Assembly (NCBI GenBank): GCA_031769625.1
Contig: JAUIMM010000888.1
Span: forward strand, 930,001 to 994,000
Length of the DNA: 64,000 nucleotides
Origin: Taudactylus pleione
Lineage: Eukaryota; Chordata; Amphibia; Anura; Myobatrachidae
Reading direction: 5' to 3'
Below are positions 21,360 through 32,022 of this stretch, piece by piece (position 1 is the stretch's first letter; each line of letters begins with the position of its first letter). The translations under genes were made by a program, and so were the position numbers. The notes under the pieces were generated by a model, which did not search any database, was not told the DNA's origin, and saw only the letters and a list, made by a program, of their open reading frames with translations.

Positions 21360-21537
21360 GGGGTCTATTTACTAAGCAGTGTTAGGAGACAGAGTGCAAA
21401 GTGATAAGGTGCCAGCCAATCAGCTCCTAACTGTCATCTCACAGGCTGTGTTTGAAAAATGACAGTTGGGAGCTGATTGGCTGGCACCTTATCACTTTTC
21501 ACTCTGTCTCCTAACACTGCTTAGTAAATAGACCCCC
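21360..21537. mobile_element. Foldback MITE with 78-bp arms
   Basis: ggggtctatttactaagcag pairs with the inverse at 21518-21537, and the arms run inward to aactgtca with only a few mismatches around a loop of about 22 bases. Each arm contains gccagccaatcag. It could form an RNA hairpin if transcribed. The end style is the same as the element at 54449. Confidence 0.8.
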
Positions 21538-22600
21538 AAGTTCCATTGTAGAGATTCAGGACCTCATTCAGAGTCGGTTGTTGCGGCCGCACGGTCGTTC
21601 GCATACGATGTTTTTCTTTCTGCACCTGCGCACGGCTAGCAGTGCGCATGTGCGTACGAGCTCTACCGATCAAAAATACTGTCGGTCGTAGAGCTTCCGA
21701 CACGGAAGTGGATTGCTAAAGTTGATTGACAGGAAAGACCGTTTGTGGGTGGTGGTCTGCAAACGGAAGCATTCTTCAGCGTTTCCAGGCGTTTTAAGGG
21801 AGTGCATAAATTACCTGCTTCGTACGACCAAGAATTGCTGATGCATGAAAACGTCACTCTACGAACAGGCTGATCGTCCAGGCTAAGGTAGGCAAGAAGC
21901 GTCCGTAAGCCACAACAGTACAATCGTTAATCTGATGTTACCTGCGATGTTTCGATTTGGAACCACACAAACCAAGCAGCTAAGATTGCTGCATTGTAAC
22001 TATTAACACTGCTAATTACCTTGTAACTCATTTCACTTGTGTGTGCATTAGGGAATTCGTAACACAAATGTTTATTTGTGCTTTTTAAACCTTTTTTTTG
22101 TAAAACAGTTTTTAAAACATCTAGCATTGTGTTTTGCGTAGTAGCCTTTTCAGATACCACACTTTTTAAACCTTGTATACATTGATATAATTAAAGATAG
22201 ACATTTTTGGTATGAAATTTTTTTATTTTTTGGAAATTTGCCTTTCATCACAATGTAAATAATAATTGTTTCGGCAACATTTTTTTATATAATTAAAATA
22301 ATTAAAAAAAATAAATAAATTTTTGTTAAAAAAAATAAAAGAGCTTGAGACATTGGTGACAAGAAATATGGGGACTGGACAATAGGTGAGGGAGGAGATA
22401 TCCAGGGCTACTTGCGTAGTTTGGGCCGGCACAGAGGAAGAGGTCGCTATGGACAGCCGACTGGCGTGTAACACGCCGACTGGCCTGGCCAGAGGTAGAT
22501 GGGATTTCCTCTGGCCTAGGCATAGGGCTCTCCATACTTGCGTGGGTGGCTGTTGGGCTGCCAGAGGTGGTGGTCCTGGGAGGAAGGGAGTCTCGCTCCA

Positions 22601-23673
22601 TCATGGCAGGTGGGTTGCCTGCTCCTGGGTATTGGCCAAACGATCTAGGGCCCCAGCAATGGTCTCCAGGGTCACCGCCACCCTCACCAGAGTGGTCTCC
22701 ATCCTCAGAAGAACACATGTGTTCTCCTGAGTTTGGGAGACCAACCTGGTGAGGAGAGGCACTGCTCAGTCTGATGGTTGCCCTGGAGTAGACTCCACAG
22801 GGTCCCCAGATGGAGTACTTGGATCCTCCCCTGCAGAGTCTCCGTCTGTGCTGGACCCAGACCTGACCACAGGAGCAGGCACTACCTCCTCTGAGTCTGG
22901 AATATAAAAAAAATCAATTTTTTATTTGTTTTCCTTAAAAAAAACGCATAGACATTTGAGCTTTATACTTTTTGGCTACCAAAAAAATATTACCTTGTTG
23001 CACATGTGGAGCTTTGAAGTCGGCCATGTCAGTGTCCATAGTGGACACGCCGACTATCTCCTCTTCCGTCACACATCCCTGAGCCAACGTCTCCAACCTT
23101 GTCAAGGCCAGCTCCTCAGGGATGGGACCACCACCTGTCCCCGCAGCATGGTCCACCCTACTCCGTAGCTTCCTCTTCAGTTGGTACTTGAAATCCGTCC
23201 AGCTGTCAATGTTATTTTGGAAATTTTAAGGGTTAGTTTATTTAAATAAGATCAAGCTTTGGACTTCAGTACACTCACAATATCATTTTCATACCGTTTT
23301 TTAACGACTTTCTGTGTTCTGTAGGTTGTCCCCACAGCATTAACAGCCCTGGATTTCTCCTCCCAAATCCTGTCTTTGGCTCGAGCCCCCATATTTCTTG
23401 GTGCATTGACAAGGTTCTCCATTGTCATGGTCACCAATGTCTCAAGCTCGATCCGTGAAAATGGAGGGTTTCTTTGCCTTGGCCTGCTTGGGCCCGCCTC
23501 CTCCTCCTCTACTAATGGACTTTGATTCCCAGCACCTACAACATTTTTTAAATTAGATAAAATTATAATCATTTTTTAAGGGAAATATGACCAGCTCTTG
23601 TGTTGTGGAAAAAATTTGATTTGCACTTACCTGGCTCAGTTGGCCTCTGCTCACCATGCTCCTCGCTTGACAT
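22601..23673 (-). pseudogene. Harbinger Myb/SANT-like protein 1, four exons, disabled
   Basis: Harbinger elements use a Myb-like partner that binds the element ends and brings in the nuclease. Exons on the minus strand: 23673-23631 (MSSEEHGEQR), 23535-23279 (Myb domain start, PPFSRIELETLVTM to KKRYEND), 23202-22994 (WTDFKYQLKRKLRS, end of the Myb domain), 22896-22601 (acidic, then a leucine-rich segment LLTRLV to ALDRLANTQEQ). Splice sites are GT-AG throughout. Two defects are visible. The exon 2 to exon 3 joint is out of phase by one base, consistent with an inserted T before gtgagt. A TGA lies after QPSD in exon 4, where a CGA codon is expected if CpG decay occurred. Confidence 0.75.
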
Positions 23674-23727
23674 TCTGCTAACCTGTGAGAGAGCATGAAG
23701 AATACTGCTTCTGCAGACTTTTTTATA

Positions 23728-24112
23728 GATGTGAGCGCATCCCTGGATTGGTTACCCCTGCATCCTTATTTCCCTAACTACAAATGCACACCTTTCTTGC
23801 ATTCCGTAATCATTGCGTGGGTTGTGCTAGATGTGAGTGCATCCCTGGATTGGTTACCCGTGCATCCTTATTTCCCTAACTACAAATGCACAACTTTCCT
23901 GCATTCCGTAATCACTGCGTGGGTTGTGCTAGATGTGAGCGCATCCCTGGATTGGTTACCCATGCATCCTTATTTCCCTAACTACAAATGCACACCTTTC
24001 CTGCATTCCGTAATCACTGCGTGGGTTGTGCTAGATGTGAGCACATCCCTGGATTGGTTACCCATGCATCCTTATTTCCCTAACTACAAATGCACACCTT
24101 TCCTGCATGTTT
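23728..24112 (+). repeat. 102-bp tandem repeat, nearly four units
   Basis: Unit starts lie at 23728, 23830, 23932 and 24034. Each has gatgtgagcgcatccctgg, attggttaccc, ccttatttccctaactaca and gtgggttgtgcta. The units are almost identical. The array begins about 55 bp upstream of the Myb 1 start, in its promoter region. The long open frame through it exists only because 102 is a multiple of three. Confidence 0.93.
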
Positions 24113-24229
24113 CAATAATTGGGGTTTGGTTTCTTTATTTAAGGCAAAGCCAAATGTTCCCTTACTTGTGGGTTGTAGTTGGAGTGTTTTGTGGTACAGG
24201 AGGTGTTTGATAGTAGTTACATTGTTTGA

Positions 24230-24860
24230 AGTTGTTTGAGAGGTGCTTGTGTGTGTTGTTTGAGAGGTGCTTGTGTGTGTTGTTTGAGAGGTGCTTGTGT
24301 GAGTTGTTTTAGAGGTGCTTGTGTGTGTTGTTTGAGAGGTGCTTGTGTGAGTTGTTTGAGAGGTGCTTGTGTGAGTTGTTTGTGTGGTTGTTTTTGGTTT
24401 TTTATTTTGGTTGTGGGGGTTTTTTGTTTCCTTTTTTTAATTTTTTTTTTTGATTGTTTTTGATTTTTTTTAATTTCCTTTCTTTTTGTTGTTGTTTTTT
24501 TGTGTTCCTTTATTTTTGGTGTTTGTTTTTTGTGTTCCTTTCTTTATGGTGGTTGTTTTGTGTGGGTTTTTTTGGTGGTTGTTTTTTGTGCTTCTGTCTT
24601 TTTGGTGTTTGTTTTTTGTGTTCCTTTCTTTATGGTGGTTGTTTTGTGTGGGTTTTTTTGGTGGTTGTTTTTTGTGTTTCTTTCTTTTTGGTGTTTGTTT
24701 TTTGTGTTCCTTTAGTTTTGGTGTTTTTTTTTGTTTACTTTATTTTGGGTGGTTATTTTTTGGTGGTGGTGGTTTTTGTGTTCCTTTATTTTGGGTTGTG
24801 TTTTTTTTTTTATGTTTTGTTTTTGGTGGTGGTTTTTGTTTGTCAAATTTGATTGGTGCT
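24230..24860 (+). repeat. T/G-rich strand-asymmetric tandem tract
   Basis: 24230-24380 has six units of about 24 bp (gttgtttgagaggtgcttgt). From 24411 to 24850 the plus strand is almost only T and G, with an 84-bp direct repeat (ttcctttctttatggtggtt at about 24535 and 24625). It lies inside the Harbinger element between Myb 1 and the nuclease. Confidence 0.85.
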
Positions 24861-25518
24861 GACATTTAACAAACCCCATTAATTGTTGTGCTTGAGCCGG
24901 TTACTTGTTCTGTTTGGGTGGCCGGGCTTTTGTATCCTTCAAAAAACATGTTATTTGAAGACTCAAGTAAGTGTGCCAGCCTACTGCATTTGTTTTTGTT
25001 TTTTTGGATCAACAATCCTAAAAAACTTAAATTTTTTGGTACTAATTTTTTTTTATTTTAACATTTATTAAAGGTGTTTAACAGTCCATTTTGTACTTGA
25101 ATCAGGTAAGTGTCTATTTATTCAAACCTACAATTATTATTTTTTATTTTGTTAAAAAAATGTAAATTAATACTTTAAATAATGTTTTTTGATCTATATG
25201 GTAAATGTAAATTCATACATTTAACAACAATTCATCTTGGCGATTTTAAAAGTTAAGCTTTGTTTTAACAGTAATAGTAGTAATATTGGCTTGGACTAAA
25301 AAAATCTAATTAATTTTTTTCTTCCCTAAAAATAAAAAAACGTACAACAAATACACATGCATGGATTTCCGAAGATGGCACTGCCCGACCCTGTAAGAAT
25401 ATGCACCATTATTATAAAGCTAAGTATTTTTGAACAAATAATCCAAAAACACTCTGTAGAACCAATATTAAATATAAATTTAACTTTACAGAGCGATGTT
25501 GGACAGCTAATAGTGGCC

Positions 25519-26608
25519 ATGTTGATCCCCACCAACCTTCCTCAGCTTCCTCCTGGGCATAGGCATAGGAGGCGTGCAAGGGCCAAGATTTATAGAACAC
25601 GTGTCACCCTTTTTGGAATGCCTGATGATGTGGTTGTAACCACTTATCGCCTGCCTCCAAATATTATCCTTGACACTCTTTCAATAATAAAGAATGATCT
25701 AGAAAGTCAGATTAACATTCCTACAGCAATCTCACCACTTACGCAGTTGTTGGCGGTGTTACATTTCTGCGCCTCAGGGTCCTTCCAAACCACTGTGGGG
25801 CTGGTTGGTGGCCTCTCCAAGCTCTCATTTTCACGGTTCCTGAGGCATGTGCTAGATGCATTTTTCAATCATCTAGCACATTTTATTAGTATGCCTTTGG
25901 ATATGGAAGCCCTTGATGTGGTAAAGCAGAAGTTTTTTTAAATTGCAGGCTTTCCACATGTCATAGGGGTAGTGGATGGCACTCACATAGCACTTCAGCC
26001 CCCTGCATGCAAGGAACAAATCTATAGGAACCGAAAACTTTTCCATTCCCTAAATGTAATGGTGCTATGTGATGCCTCCCTCCAGATTCTCTCCCTGAAT
26101 GCCAAATTCCCAGGCTACAACCTTGATGCGTATGTGATCCAGCATTCAGGGATTTGGCCAAAATTAAGCACACTGCAAGCTGGTGACACGTGGATTCTTG
26201 GTAAGTAAAAATCCAGTATATATCTCTAGCAATAGTGTAAACAGGTTTTCATGGTAAATGTATGTATCTTTTGGTGTCCCATTTCCATCAGGTGACAGTG
26301 GATATCCTTGCACGCCCTGGCTGCTGACTCCTTATTTGACTCCCACACCAGGGCCCCAAACTCACTATAATGCTGCATTTACTGCAACCAGGTAGGTGGT
26401 GGAGCACTTTATCTGCCTTTTAAAGGGCCGGTTCCAGTGTCTCCATCACTCTGGTGGTGCACTCATGTACTTGCCGGATATGGTTTCTCGCATTGTGGTC
26501 CTATGTGGGATTTTACACAACATTGCAATAAGGAGTCGAGTACCCATGCAGCCAGAGGAGGACTTGCCAGAGGATGGCCCCCCGGAGGAAGGTGTTGTGA
26601 TGCTGTAA
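25519..26608 (+). pseudogene. HARBI1-like DDE nuclease of the Harbinger element, disabled
   Basis: This is the catalytic transposase of the PIF/Harbinger superfamily. The start is taken at MLIPTNLPQLPPG, just after a ttttaactttacag acceptor-like sequence; the open frame reaches up to 25357, so an earlier start is possible. The N-terminal helical part includes LLAVLHFCASGSFQTTVG, as in HARBI1. Catalytic residues are D in VVDGTHIALQPP (codon at 25975), D in [15 protein letters not shown] (26294) and E in VVEHFICLLKGRF (26402). CDASLQILSLNAKFPG between them is also typical. A 91-bp GT-AG intron at 26201-26291 joins cleanly between WILG and DSGYP. Two nonsense codons break it: TAA after KQKFF at 25939 and TAG after FTATR at 26393. 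Confidence 0.88.
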
Positions 26609-26619
26609 GGGGGGGCCAG

Positions 26620-27355
26620 ATGTGATTATGTTGTTTCACGTTTTTTTAGGTAGGAATATTAAAATTTTTTTATTAAACAAAACACTTTTTCCAAATGTAT
26701 TTTAATGTGTACCTTTTTCTTTTCTTTTTTACCAAACAAATCACAACACTTTCCAAAACCTGCGAAAATACTGGAAACCATTGGCAATACCCTGTATGTT
26801 TTTGGATAACTAACACATTTTTCACGGATATACCCCAACATGTTTAGTTAATTTGCCTTTTGTTTTAATAATTTGTATGTTTCCCATTCAAAAATCTGTT
26901 TGTTTTTTACTATATTTGTTTATGTTTGACTAACCCCTGAGGACATTTGTAATGTGCGAATGTGTTATGAAATTATTTTTACGAGTAAAAGCCTGTTGGC
27001 AACATGTTTGGTATTTAATAAATGTTTTCAATCAAATACAAATGTTTTTTTTTTTTAAATGAAAGCCATTTTGAGGTGGATAATGTATGCCAACCCCTAA
27101 ATAAAAAATATACAACATTACTGCAAATGTACTTAAGGTTTACTAATATATTTTTGCAGTTCTTACACTATGGAAAGGCACCCACCTTTGTTCACAAAGT
27201 TTTTAAAATGCAGAATTACACCCTTTAATGTGTGGCAAAAAAGAGGACAAATGTTTGAAACACAAAAACTTTAATGTTTTTTTTTGGGTAAGAAAAATGC
27301 AAAAAAAGTCAACAAAATAATTAAACATCCTCCAAATGCCCCACTATTCTTTGGA
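26620..27355. other. AT-rich Harbinger interior, no feature seen
   Basis: This lies between the nuclease stop and the last exon of Myb 2. Runs of A and T may hold the polyadenylation signals of the two converging genes (tattaataaa-like at 27010, aataaaaaat at 27100), but none stands out. Confidence 0.4.
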
Positions 27356-27359
27356 GGCA

Positions 27360-28941
27360 TCAGTAGGCCTGCATTAAATATCCAGAGGTGTCTCTTAGCT
27401 CCTCCCTTATTTCCCTCTGGATGTGGGTTAGATCTGTTGAACAAAAAAAAATTTTGGGAATTAAATACTTCATTAAAATTACAAACATTTGAACATTACA
27501 CATTATTCAATGTACCAAAAAGTGTTTAAACACAATGATGTTACGGTGTGTTTGAAAGTATCAGCCATACAACATTATTAATAGGTTTATGCTTTTATGT
27601 TGTTAAAATAATTTGAAACCCTAACTACAGTATGTGGCATAAGCCAAAAACCACTATGATGATGTTAAAAATAATGGGAGGTGTATTCTTAAGTCATGAT
27701 GGCCATATCCTTAAAACACAATGCACGTTTTCACTTCTAGAATGTTCTTGATAAACCTAAAATACAATGTGTTTGTTTGCTATGGAAAACATCACTTTGC
27801 CTAAGTACATTAGTACATTTTAAACACAGTGTACACAACATCAACAAGGGTAGTCTGGTTCCTAGCACCTTACCAAGTTGTGTGACATGTTTTTTTACAT
27901 TGTAAAATACTAATCCGAATGTAATCATTATTTCCTAAATATACAAAACATTTTTAAAAAAACACTAAACCTATATTTTTGTGGTCCACAATAAAAAAAA
28001 GGCCCAGGCACAAAACCTAAGGTCCTAATTGTGAAAAACAGCATTATTGCGCAATGATTTGGAACCCCAGACAGAAATTTTACAAACCAAAAAAAGGTCA
28101 TAAATTTGTACAAATACATGGATAACAACAACACTCAAAAAAAAAAAATACATACCCTCAGAGTGGTCGGACACAACCACAGATGCGGGCGGAGATACTT
28201 CCGGTGAAGGAGAATATTCGGGAGTTGGGGGAATGGTGGAAGGGGAAATGGAGCAGGAAAGATCCAAGGGAGGGGAGATTTGAGAAATTTGGGATGAGTG
28301 TGCAGGGGAGGTAGGAATACTCGGGGAGGATTGGAAGAGGGAGGGAGGGTTACTGGGTGAGTAAGGTGGTGGGGAGGGAGGGCTGGGTTGAGGAGATGCA
28401 GAAGATGAGGGCTGCAGGTTGCCACCAGCATGTCTTTGCATTCTGCGTGCCCTTCTCTGTCTCCGCTGTGCTTCTAAAATGTAAATATAAAATGAAATAA
28501 AAAATTAGTTTTGAATTTCGGCTACACAATACAAGTAAACTTTACACATTCTGGATAATAGGGACAACATACAGGAGGGTTTTTTAACATTGACTAAAAT
28601 AATTGGCAAAGGAACATACATTTGTAACAGTCCATTAATTATTACTTTTAAACAAATGCATACTTACATCTGCGTATTTGCGCCCACAAATTCATCAGGA
28701 GCACAGGTGACCGGCGGCGCAGGTCAGACCAGTGCCTCTCTAATTGGGCAATATTGTGCCTGTAACCCACTGATCGGAGGGTTCGCCTCACCTCCGCATA
28801 GGCAGCCCGCTTTATGCGGTTGGAAATGGGCGGCACAGCGTGGGTAATCCGACTGTCCAGCATATTTACCTGGACAAGCAACTCTCTCCTGGTAAAGGCC
28901 ACGGCTCTCATGATGGCAATGGCCGATTTTTCAGAAAACAT
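27360..28941 (-). CDS. Harbinger Myb/SANT-like protein 2, three exons, apparently intact
   Basis: This is a second, different Myb/SANT-like DNA-binding protein in the same element. Exon 1 (28941-28668) starts MFSEKSAIAIMRAVAFTRRE, with the Myb-like helices running to HNIAQLERHWSDLRRR. Exon 2 (28470-28156) is arginine-rich (QRRQRRARRMQRHAGG), then a long serine/proline-rich stretch. Exon 3 (27433-27360) ends THIQREIREELRDTSGY..., a short amphipathic tail. All three exons join in frame with GT-AG sites. For exon 2 the downstream of two closely spaced acceptors (tagaag) must be used, because the upstream one gives an immediate TAA. An earlier methionine at 29025 is in frame, but the sequence before 28941 does not look like the family. 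No stop or frameshift was found. Its role beside Myb 1 is unknown. Confidence 0.72.
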
Positions 28942-29588
28942 GAAATATACATGGGGTACAAAAAATATGGCTAAAATATTTACACTTTCCTCAAAAAAAC
29001 CACTATTGGCCAATCCTTTAATCATGTGTCCTGAAAAATAAGGTCACATTTGATTGGCTACAACACGCAGTGTGCAATTGCAAACATAAGAGTGCAAATG
29101 ATCCTAACGCAAAATGCACATGCATTTATAAAGTGAACACAATTAGCAAAAGTACATTCACAGTTAATAAACCTTACTTTGTTTTTCAAATTGTGTGAAA
29201 AAAAAGAGAACGGTGAAAACACCCACGAAACGAACAATAAAGTTTATTGACACATGATAAAAAACTCGTTTTAAAGAACAGCAAGAGTTAAACACTTAAT
29301 TAGATAATTGACAACAAGCTATTCGATAGTCCATGTAAACATGACATGTGACCATCAAAACAGCACATACGGCCGCAAACATCAGAACATAATTAGCATA
29401 CAGCGACTGACAGCGCCTGACTACGATTGACTCGTTTGTTCGTTCAAATCAGTCGGTAGCTAGAGGAGGTGCAGTGCTAACGAAAGGGCATCACTTTGTT
29501 TATGATCGCCCTGCCGTACGATCGGATTTTGCAGTCGTTGGCCATACGACCGTGCGGCCGCTACGACCGACTCTGAATGAGGTCCTCA

Positions 29589-30660
29589 GACTCAGAGGCC
29601 TATTCATCATAACTAAAATATCAATGGAGGTAATTAGGTTTAGAACTGGCATGGAGTTCTACCTAATTACCGGAGGAATTCATCATTCCTCCTCTCCATC
29701 AGTATCTATCCCGAAAAACTGTCATTTTTGCGATGAGTGCACACGGGTCCCCTCCTCTCTTAAGACGCCCCTAGCTGCTCCTGTATGTATCCTTTGCTTT
29801 TCCTCGCAGCCGCCAGGGAAGTGTGATAAATGGAGCCCCTGTGTACTGTACACCCGGCGATTGCAGAGAGAAGAAGCCATCGGGGACTGTCAGCGCCCGG
29901 GCACCCCTCAATCTGTGATTACTCAGCAGCTTCTTCTCTCACCAGCTGCCAGGACCTTTAGTGCCAGCCCCACTCCCATCTGTGATTACCTGGTGGCTGC
30001 AGACCTTCAGCACCTGCTACCCCCTCCTCTGTGATTATCTGGCGGCTGCTTCTCTGTGCAGCCGCCAGGACTGTAAGCACCCACACCCCTAGGAACAGCC
30101 ATCAACCATCGATGGTATACACCATTGATAGTCTATGCCTGACGGCAAGTACTGATGCCGCCCAATCAGTGGCAGCGCCTATCGTTAACAAGTCTTTGGC
30201 AGTGCAAACACGATGGTCAAGCTCTGCACATGCACAAAACCCAACCATCAATGGCTGCACCCAACTAGGGTGGTGCAACATGTGCCACGGCACAGGGCAC
30301 TACAGGACAGGGTGCACTGTTTGGGCATGTCAATTTAATTATTGTGTATCATCACTGAAGCCATTTGGTTTCACACTGTATTTTGCAGTGACACCTGAGT
30401 AACAGTGGTACAATGGGATTGGTACCCCTTCATCATTGTCAAATAAGACACTGTATGTAATTTCCCTTACCCGTGAGGCAAAGCCCCTTTTTTGAATGCC
30501 AGTCTTATGTTCCTATTTGAGAAAATGCAGGAAGGTAAGAAAATGCTCTTTTTGGCCCAGGGCACCAAAAAATCTACTTACAGCTCTTGCTGCACCATCA
30601 TTGGTTTTCTAATGATGGTTTAAAACCATCGACCATCGATGGTACAGCCATCGCAATGGG
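29589..30660. other. Unassigned repeats with catcgatggt palindromes
   Basis: The motif ccatcgatggt and variants (accatcaatggc, accatcgaccatcgatgg) recur at 30105, 30245 and 30625, like the segments flanking hAT-3 at 51150-51195 and 55931-55985. The span 30540-30565 (ggcccagggcaccaaaaa) is the inverse of a repeat end also seen at 45934. No gene is recognised; the frame at 29474-30034 has no family features. Confidence 0.4.
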
Positions 30661-30665
30661 TATGT

Positions 30666-31063
30666 AATGCCTACTGTCGGGATGCCTCCTGTCAGAATAC
30701 TGAGAGCGGCATTCCGATGGCTGGTATCCCAACAGGGGTCAGGTAAGTATACTTCCCCCCCTAACTGTCCCTTCTTGTAGCCTAACCCTAACCCTCCGCG
30801 TTAATGCCTAAACTTAATCCCTCCCTCTCCGTTTCTAAATCTAACCCTCCCCTCTTAGAGCCTAACCCCCCCAGTGGTGCCAACCCCAAACGTACCCCCT
30901 AGGGGATCCTAACCCTAACCTCTCTCCCCCAAAACCTAACCGTAAACCAGCTACGCTCACTAAACCTAACCCTTCCCCAACCCCCGCAGCTAACACTAAG
31001 GGCGCCCTGGACTTACCTCGTTTGGCTTGGCATTCCAGCGTCGGTATTTTGATGCCTATCTTA
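30666..31063. repeat. Dispersed repeat with telomere-like ccctaa array, copy 1
   Basis: Ends of type gtcgggatgcctcc and gcgtcggtattttgatgcc flank a tract of degenerate cctaaccctaaccctccc units. Two other copies lie at 44091-44515 (opposite strand) and 49745-50518. It is a dispersed repeat family, not a chromosome end. Confidence 0.75.
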
Positions 31064-31750
31064 AGTCCCTTGTGTCACGACCAGGGTTTCGCGGCATGGT
31101 GGTTTGCGGTCTTTGCCGGTGAGGGCGCTATTGCACAGTCCTTCCGGCGAGGGAGCTGGCACGTGGAGACTGGCATTGGGTGTGCGCAGTGGTCTACCAG
31201 CGTTGGGCCATCCTGGCAAGGGTAAGTCTAGCGGCGTCTCAAAACCACAGGTACATGGGCGCGGCCATCTTGCCTCAGGTCATGTGACATAGTGGGCCTA
31301 TCCGGATAAAATTGTGTTGGATAAGTTATAGTTAGATCTTCGTGATCTAATTCAATTCTATAAAACCCAACAATACCTGAGCAGTTTTTGGAAAAAATAT
31401 TAGACAGCTAAGTCGTTTAATAGCGGTAATTAATATGCACCCAATGTTGCAATTTAACTGTTTGTGGGCGCCCAATAATTACCGCCTTGGTGTGCCCAAT
31501 TAGAACGTGTACACAGGAGTGTGCCTAGCTGAGTTGTGAGTTGGGGCGTGTCCTACTGTTGCTCCCATCTAAATTGCAGGGGAATCGTGGGCTACATGCA
31601 AAAGCCACGAATATTTACTTTGCATGTAAAAATAATAAATGTATTTGCATTGCGACATGGTTTGTCCAGATGCAAAGATACACAAAGTGATCTAATACAG
31701 TATATACCTACATTTAAATTACATAAATAAATAGCTGTAGTTCAAATACC
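31064..31750. other. No recognisable feature
   Basis: A GC-rich stretch (31090-31280) gives way to AT-rich sequence. No open frame with family features, tandem repeat or strong inverted repeat was seen. Confidence 0.4.
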
Positions 31751-31758
31751 GTTTATTT

Positions 31759-32014
31759 TAGGGATGTGCAGGCTCGGATAGGTTTGAGTTTGCACGTGGA
31801 GTTCGGATTTTTCCCTCCAAAAAAACGGAACTCAGAACGAGGCAAAACGTCATCTTACATGGACGAACATCATCATTCCTGGACAAAAGACCAGGAATGA
31901 TGATGTTCGTCCATGTAAGATGACGTTTTGCCTCGTTCTGAGTTCCGTTTTTTTGGAGGGAAAAATCCGAACTCCACGTGCAAACTCGAACCTATCCGAG
32001 CCTGCACATCCCTA
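31759..32014. mobile_element. hAT foldback MITE, 124-bp arms, one mismatch
   Basis: The element is 256 bp: two inverted arms of 124 bp around an 8-base loop (acaaaaga). The arms differ at only one base, near 31786. Perfect 8-bp TSDs gtttattt lie at 31751-31758 and 32015-32022. It begins tagggatgtgcagg like the hAT ends, and each arm includes gaggcaaaacgtcatc, found inside the hAT-1 5' region (3719-3735). It therefore looks like two copies of a hAT 5' end joined head to head. Confidence 0.95.
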
Positions 32015-32022
32015 GTTTATTT

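Larger units (their letters stand above)
21559..29585. mobile_element. PIF/Harbinger transposon, 8.0 kb, three genes
   Basis: Terminal inverted repeats of 39 bp begin ggacctcattcagagtcgg and contain gcggccgcacggtcg; the two copies differ at two positions. The TSD TCA lies at 21556-21558 and 29586-29588, the 3-bp TNA type expected of Harbinger. Inside are a HARBI1-like nuclease on the plus strand (25519-26608) and two separate Myb/SANT-like genes on the minus strand (22601-23673 and 27360-28941). A 102-bp tandem array and a long T/G-rich tract lie between the first Myb gene and the nuclease. The element was autonomous in design, but this copy's nuclease is disabled. Confidence 0.93.

Noticed and set aside
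23695..24210. 171-residue frame with four 34-residue repeats
   Set aside because: The 102-bp DNA repeat is a multiple of three, which alone keeps the frame open. It lies upstream of Myb 1 and has no recognisable domain.
24454..24869. Frames rich in F, V, L and C resembling membrane proteins
   Set aside because: They are produced by the T/G-only tract; overlapping frames in the same strand are all open, as expected of low-complexity DNA.
30031..30402. 123-residue frame as a possible gene
   Set aside because: It spans a repeat with catcgatggt palindromes, has no recognisable domain, and the same repeat elsewhere does not keep the frame.
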